A DNA stretch of 9,250 nucleotides, from NCBI GenBank assembly GCA_003552365.1, contig PUKR01000029.1, positions 1 to 9,250 of the forward strand. Direction: 5' to 3'. Below the pieces are notes generated by a model that ran no database searches, was not told the origin of the DNA, and saw only the letters and a list, made by a program, of their open reading frames with translations. Shown in pieces: positions 6,474 to 9,250 of the stretch; positions within the stretch are counted from its first letter, which is position 1; each line of letters begins with the position of its first letter. Source of the stretch: Syntrophomonadaceae bacterium. Its GTDB lineage: Bacteria; Bacillota; Dethiobacteria; DTU022. The translations under genes and the position numbers were made by a program.

Positions 6474-7046
6474 TTGTACAGGATTAAGCAGGTCACAAAA
6501 ATAGCACATCTCCTGGCTAAACCGGTAATATGTGAAGGAGATTTTGTAGTTGATGCTACTGCCGGAAACGGTTATGATACACTTTTTTTAGCTGAAAGTG
6601 TAGGACCGCGAGGCCATGTTTATGCATTTGATATCCAGGAGGAAGCCCTGAAAGCAACCCTGGATAACTTAAAAAGGGAATCTCTCGAAAAGAGGGTTTC
6701 TCTCCACTTAAGCGGGCACGAAAACTTACTGCATTATGTCAAGGAAGAGGTTTCTGTGGTAATGTATAATCTTGGTTATTTGCCCGGAGGAAATCGGGAA
6801 CTAACCACTCATTATCATACCACCCTGGAAAGCATTAAACAGGGGCTAAGCTTACTGCGACCCGGTGGATTGATTTCAATTGTTCTATATCCTGGCCATT
6901 GTGAAGGCAATTTTGAGAAAGAAAACCTGCTCCCATACTTTAAAGGTTTACCGGCTTCTCATTATACAGTAGCGTACTATAATTTAATAAACCAACGACA
7001 TGCTCCCCCGGAACTGGTAATAGTTCAGAAATATCTTTTTTCTTAA
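6474..7046 (+). CDS. mnmM: tRNA mnm5s2U34 biosynthesis methyltransferase (MnmM/YtqB family)
   Basis: A 190-residue class I SAM-dependent methyltransferase, often annotated as a putative rRNA methylase. The Bacillus subtilis family member YtqB (MnmM) methylates the aminomethyl group at the tRNA wobble uridine to make mnm5(s2)U. SAM-binding motif I is VVDATAGNGYDT (25-36), with AFD at 51-53 as the acidic ribose contact. Family signatures are YNLGYLPGG (98-106), a GGLISIVLYPGHCEG block (131-145) and the C-terminal INQRHAPPELV (172-182). Full family length. It starts with TTG, with AGGAG 6 bases upstream. It is near a tRNA gene array, but that proximity is probably incidental. Confidence 0.88.
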   Translation: MYRIKQVTKIAHLLAKPVICEGDFVVDATAGNGYDTLFLAESVGPRGHVYAFDIQEEALKATLDNLKRESLEKRVSLHLSGHENLLHYVKEEVSVVMYNLGYLPGGNRELTTHYHTTLESIKQGLSLLRPGGLISIVLYPGHCEGNFEKENLLPYFKGLPASHYTVAYYNLINQRHAPPELVIVQKYLFS

Positions 7047-7057
7047 GGGGGCCTGCT

Positions 7058-7075
7058 GTTTAAAAGGATTTAAAC
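7058..7075. repeat. 18-base AT-rich palindrome, possible operator
   Basis: GTTTAAA (7058-7064), spacer AGGA, TTTAAAC (7069-7075): a perfect 7-bp inverted repeat 63 bases before the prenyl synthase start. Its size and 4-base spacer resemble a redox-repressor (Rex) box, but the half-site matches the clostridial consensus TTGTTAA at only four of seven positions. A helix-turn-helix binding site is a reasonable guess; the regulator is not established. Confidence 0.4.
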
Positions 7076-7097
7076 TATTTTCTGTCGAACAATGAGC

Positions 7098-7124
7098 TTG
7101 AGCATTAATGTGTAAATTGATAAT
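7098..7124 (+). promoter_or_regulatory. Candidate weak promoter for the prenyl synthase
   Basis: TTGAGC at 7098-7103 and GATAAT at 7119-7124 are separated by only 15 bases; alternatively TAATTT at 7121-7126 gives a 17-base spacer with a poorer -10. Either would start transcription very close to the TTG at 7139, leaving almost no leader. Confidence 0.25.
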
Positions 7125-7138
7125 TTTAGAATAGGGGC

Positions 7139-8116
7139 TTGAATAAACTGGGACTTAAATGTAATTTAATAAAGAACGAGCTGGCACTGGTGGAAGAACG
7201 GCTACAACAAGTAGTTGAACAAGCAGGCCCCGAAATAAGTTCGGTAGGCAGCTATATATTTAATGGTTCAGGGAAGAGGGTGCGTCCCACTCTTTTTTTG
7301 CTGGCGGCTTACGATTCAAATGCCAGGCTGGTTCATTATGTTGATGCTGCTGTCGCATTAGAGCTTATTCACACAGCCTCGCTGCTTCACGATGATGTTA
7401 TTGACCAGGCACCGACCCGCCGTAACAAGGATACGGTCCATGCCAGGTGGGGCAATAAAGTTTCTATATTAACCGGAGATTATCTATTGAGCGAGGCATT
7501 TAAAATCCTGGTTGGGTACCAAGAATGGCCGTTAATGGATGTTATTGTAAATATGGTAAAAAGCATGACAGAAGGTGAAATTGAACAGACTTTTGCTACC
7601 GCGGACTCATCAGAGTTGGAAGAACGCTATTTTAACTGGATCGGCAAGAAAAGTGCTTCTTTTTTCGCCGGTTGCTGCAGGGTCGGTAAAATGCTTGGTG
7701 GTGGTGATTCGAAGGAACAAAATCACTGGGAAGAATTTGGCTATAACCTGGGGATGACTTTTCAATTAATTGATGACCTTTTGGATTATACCGGAAAAGG
7801 GGAAAAGACCGGTAAACCGATTTACGGGGATTTACACAATCGGGTTATTACTTTACCTTTGATCCGTTCAATGAAGCATGCAAGCGAGAATAAGGGAACA
7901 TTTCCTAAGCAGTTGCATCATGAAGGATCAAGCAGCCACTTTTCTGAAATGGTCCAGGCAGTTTTAGAAAGTGATGGTCCTGAATATACTTATAAAAAGG
8001 CCCAGGAGTATATAAACCTTGCAGAAAAAGCAGTCGATCAAATGGTAACCCTTAATCCTAAAGTCAAAGCTGCGCTTAAAGATCTATCTGCGGAAGTACT
8101 TAATCGAAAACAGTAA
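7139..8116 (+). CDS. Long-chain polyprenyl diphosphate synthase (HepT/IspB-like)
   Basis: A 325-residue trans-prenyltransferase that extends an allylic diphosphate with isopentenyl diphosphate, typically to make the side chain of menaquinone. Seen in order: GKRVRP (45-50), first aspartate-rich motif DDVID (85-89), GDYLLSEAF (113-121) and second aspartate-rich motif DDLLD (212-216), followed by GKPIYGDL and ITLPLI. Residue A80, five before the first motif, is small, which in this family allows long products. In Bacillus the HepT-type subunit needs a partner, HepS; none is encoded in this window, so it could be a single-subunit enzyme or have its partner elsewhere. The TTG at 7139 is the only usable start after an in-frame TAG at 7127-7129, and homologous N-termini begin at about the same place, but the nearest G-rich stretch (GGGG, 7134-7137) is too close to be a normal ribosome binding site. 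Confidence 0.88.
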   Translation: MNKLGLKCNLIKNELALVEERLQQVVEQAGPEISSVGSYIFNGSGKRVRPTLFLLAAYDSNARLVHYVDAAVALELIHTASLLHDDVIDQAPTRRNKDTVHARWGNKVSILTGDYLLSEAFKILVGYQEWPLMDVIVNMVKSMTEGEIEQTFATADSSELEERYFNWIGKKSASFFAGCCRVGKMLGGGDSKEQNHWEEFGYNLGMTFQLIDDLLDYTGKGEKTGKPIYGDLHNRVITLPLIRSMKHASENKGTFPKQLHHEGSSSHFSEMVQAVLESDGPEYTYKKAQEYINLAEKAVDQMVTLNPKVKAALKDLSAEVLNRKQ

Positions 8117-8130
8117 ATAGAGGGGATACC

Positions 8131-8152
8131 AGGTCTTATTTTTATAAAACCT
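8131..8152. repeat. 22-base imperfect inverted repeat just upstream of rex
   Basis: AGGTCTTAT (8131-8139) and ATAAAACCT (8144-8152) pair at eight of nine positions around TTTT. It sits between the prenyl synthase stop and the rex ribosome binding site (8161-8166). It may be an mRNA hairpin or a binding site; it does not match the known Rex operator. Confidence 0.35.
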
Positions 8153-8173
8153 CAATCCATTGGAGGTTGGAAA

Positions 8174-8872
8174 ATGCCTAACCGAAATAATATTTCCAAG
8201 TCAGTGATTAAAAGACTCCCTGTTTATCTCCGCATCCTGGACAAGTTAATCAGGCGAGAAGTAGAAATGGTCTCATCTAAAGAGTTAAGCAACGAATCTG
8301 GTTTTACTGCGGAGCAAATCCGAAAAGACTTAGCTTACTTTGGAGCCTTTGGAACCAGGGGCGCCGGTTATAACACCATGTTTTTGCGGGAAAAGATCAT
8401 TAAAATTATCGGGTTGGACAGCAGGACCGATACGATTGTTTTTGGAGCCGGAAATCTAGGCACTGCACTTACCAGGTATAACCTGACAAAAAACCCTTAT
8501 GTAAACGTGGTAGCTGTTTTTGATAACGATCCCAAGATTATCGGGAGAAAAATTCACAGCATAGAAATTCTCCCGATTAACAGGGCACCTAAGATTATAC
8601 AAGAGCGGGATATTAAAGTATGCCTCATTTCTGTGCCGGCTGCTGCTGCCCAGGGGATTGCCGACCTGGCAGTCGAAAATGGGATTAAAGCGATCTTAAA
8701 TTTTGCGCCGGTTAAACTAAGTGTTCCTGAAGGTGTTCATGTACACAATGCAGATTTAACCATTGAACTGCAAAGCTTGATATACTATAGCTCAGCCGAA
8801 GAAGAACGCTTATCGAGAATTGAAAAAGATAATAAAGACAAAAAGCCTTCGAAATCTTTTACGCACGAATAA
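8174..8872 (+). CDS. rex: Redox-sensing transcriptional repressor Rex
   Basis: This 232-residue protein is a homodimeric repressor that reads the NADH/NAD+ ratio and releases its operators when NADH binds; its usual targets are fermentative, respiratory and hydrogen-metabolism genes. The N-terminal winged helix (about 1-75) ends with the family signature QIRKDLAYFGAFGTRGAGY (48-66). The Rossmann domain has GAGNLG (91-96), with D117 in VFDNDP at the ribose-contacting position. The C-terminal ALNFAP-like block (ILNFAPVKLSVPEGV, 174-188) and NADLTIELQSLIYY (192-205) complete the domain-swapping helix region. The last 25 residues are charged and low in complexity. TGGAGG lies 7 bases before the ATG. 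The gene is 57 bases after the prenyl synthase and 96 before the tRNA array, so it is probably the last gene of this operon. Identification is very firm. Confidence 0.96.
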   Translation: MPNRNNISKSVIKRLPVYLRILDKLIRREVEMVSSKELSNESGFTAEQIRKDLAYFGAFGTRGAGYNTMFLREKIIKIIGLDSRTDTIVFGAGNLGTALTRYNLTKNPYVNVVAVFDNDPKIIGRKIHSIEILPINRAPKIIQERDIKVCLISVPAAAAQGIADLAVENGIKAILNFAPVKLSVPEGVHVHNADLTIELQSLIYYSSAEEERLSRIEKDNKDKKPSKSFTHE

Positions 8873-8926
8873 CCTGTAGTTAGGTTTGGGCGATGGAATA
8901 ATTTTTTGGGGCATAGCTAATAGATA

Positions 8927-8955
8927 TTGACTTTTAGCAGTACGTTTTGTATACT
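8927..8955 (+). promoter_or_regulatory. Strong promoter of the tRNA array
   Basis: TTGACT (8927-8932, five of six), a 17-base spacer and TATACT (8950-8955, five of six). Transcription would start near 8962, about seven bases before the mature tRNA-Asp 5' end. The closeness to both consensus elements fits a stable RNA operon. Confidence 0.85.
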
Positions 8956-8968
8956 TGATCATGCACGC

Positions 8969-9045
8969 GGAGCTGTGGTGTAGTTGGTTAACATATCGGC
9001 CTGTCAAGCCGAAGATCGCGGGTTCGAGTCCCGTCAGCTCCGCCA
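8969..9045 (+). tRNA. tRNA-Asp (anticodon GTC)
   Basis: A 77-base cloverleaf: acceptor GGAGCTG (8969-8975) pairs with CAGCTCC (9035-9041), discriminator G, and an encoded CCA at 9043-9045. The anticodon stem TCGGC/GCCGA encloses CTGTCAA, giving anticodon GTC at 9003-9005. The T loop is TTCGAGT. Confidence 0.95.
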
Positions 9046-9051
9046 TTTTGT

Positions 9052-9127
<76 letters not shown>

Positions 9128-9134
9128 TTAACAT

Positions 9135-9209
9135 GCGGGAGTAGCTCAGTGGTAGAGCATCGCCTTGCCAAGGCGAGGGTCGCGGGTTCGAATCCCGTCT
9201 TCCGCTCCA
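9135..9209 (+). tRNA. tRNA-Gly (anticodon GCC)
   Basis: A 75-base cloverleaf: acceptor GCGGGAG (9135-9141) pairs with CTTCCGC (9199-9205) with one G-T wobble, discriminator T, CCA encoded at 9207-9209. The anticodon stem TCGCC/GGCGA encloses TTGCCAA, giving GCC at 9167-9169. Confidence 0.96.
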
Positions 9210-9214
9210 TTTAC

Positions 9215-9250
9215 GGCGACATAGCCAAGTGGTAAGGCAGAGGACTGCAA
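9215..9250 (+). tRNA. tRNA-Cys (anticodon GCA), 3' part cut by the window end
   Basis: The 5' half of a tRNA: acceptor GGCGACA (9215-9221), D arm GCCAAGTGGTAAGGC, and anticodon stem GAGGA leading into loop CTGCAA with anticodon GCA at 9247-9249. The acceptor 3' strand and T arm lie beyond the window. The D arm pattern is typical of bacterial tRNA-Cys. Confidence 0.85.

Noticed and set aside
8871..8907. AACCT/AGGTT pairing followed by a T6 run after rex, as a possible terminator
   Set aside because: The stem is only five base pairs and the T run is about 15 bases away from it, so it does not have the form of an intrinsic terminator.

Overview
The window looks like a chromosomal segment of a low-to-mid GC Gram-positive anaerobe, probably a clostridial or Peptococcaceae-like Firmicute. 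This is inferred from the gene content (Rex, a HepT-like prenyl synthase, a YtqB/MnmM methyltransferase, a YlxP/DUF503 protein), from AGGAGG-type ribosome binding sites, and from several TTG starts. All supported genes lie on the + strand. No mobile element, CRISPR array or phage gene is visible.

Layout: (1) Positions 1-75 hold the hydrophobic C-terminus of an unidentified membrane protein, followed by a terminator-like hairpin. (2) 162-3079 holds two tandem PaaK-like (phenylacetate-CoA ligase family) adenylate-forming proteins. They are colinear paralogs. The first keeps the expected active-site motifs; the second has lost several, including the lysine aligned with the catalytic one. (3) 3080-3330 is a 251-base gap with a hairpin and a good extended -10 promoter. 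It drives a soluble PAS histidine kinase and a single-domain response regulator. (4) A perfect 24-base inverted repeat and a TATAAT element precede a radical SAM protein with CX4CX2C cysteine spacing. (5) 6144-8872 is a compact run of DUF503, mnmM, a long-chain polyprenyl diphosphate synthase and the NADH/NAD+ sensor rex. (6) A strong promoter at 8927-8955 starts a tRNA array Asp-Phe-Gly-Cys that runs off the window end.

How the parts may work together: Rex and a quinone-side-chain-type prenyl synthase are neighbours, which fits redox control of respiratory or fermentative metabolism, but no confident Rex operator is visible. The kinase-receiver pair has no DNA-binding output here, so it probably acts through protein contacts or a partner elsewhere. 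The most unusual element is the ligase pair, which may be an active subunit plus a pseudoenzyme or regulatory partner.
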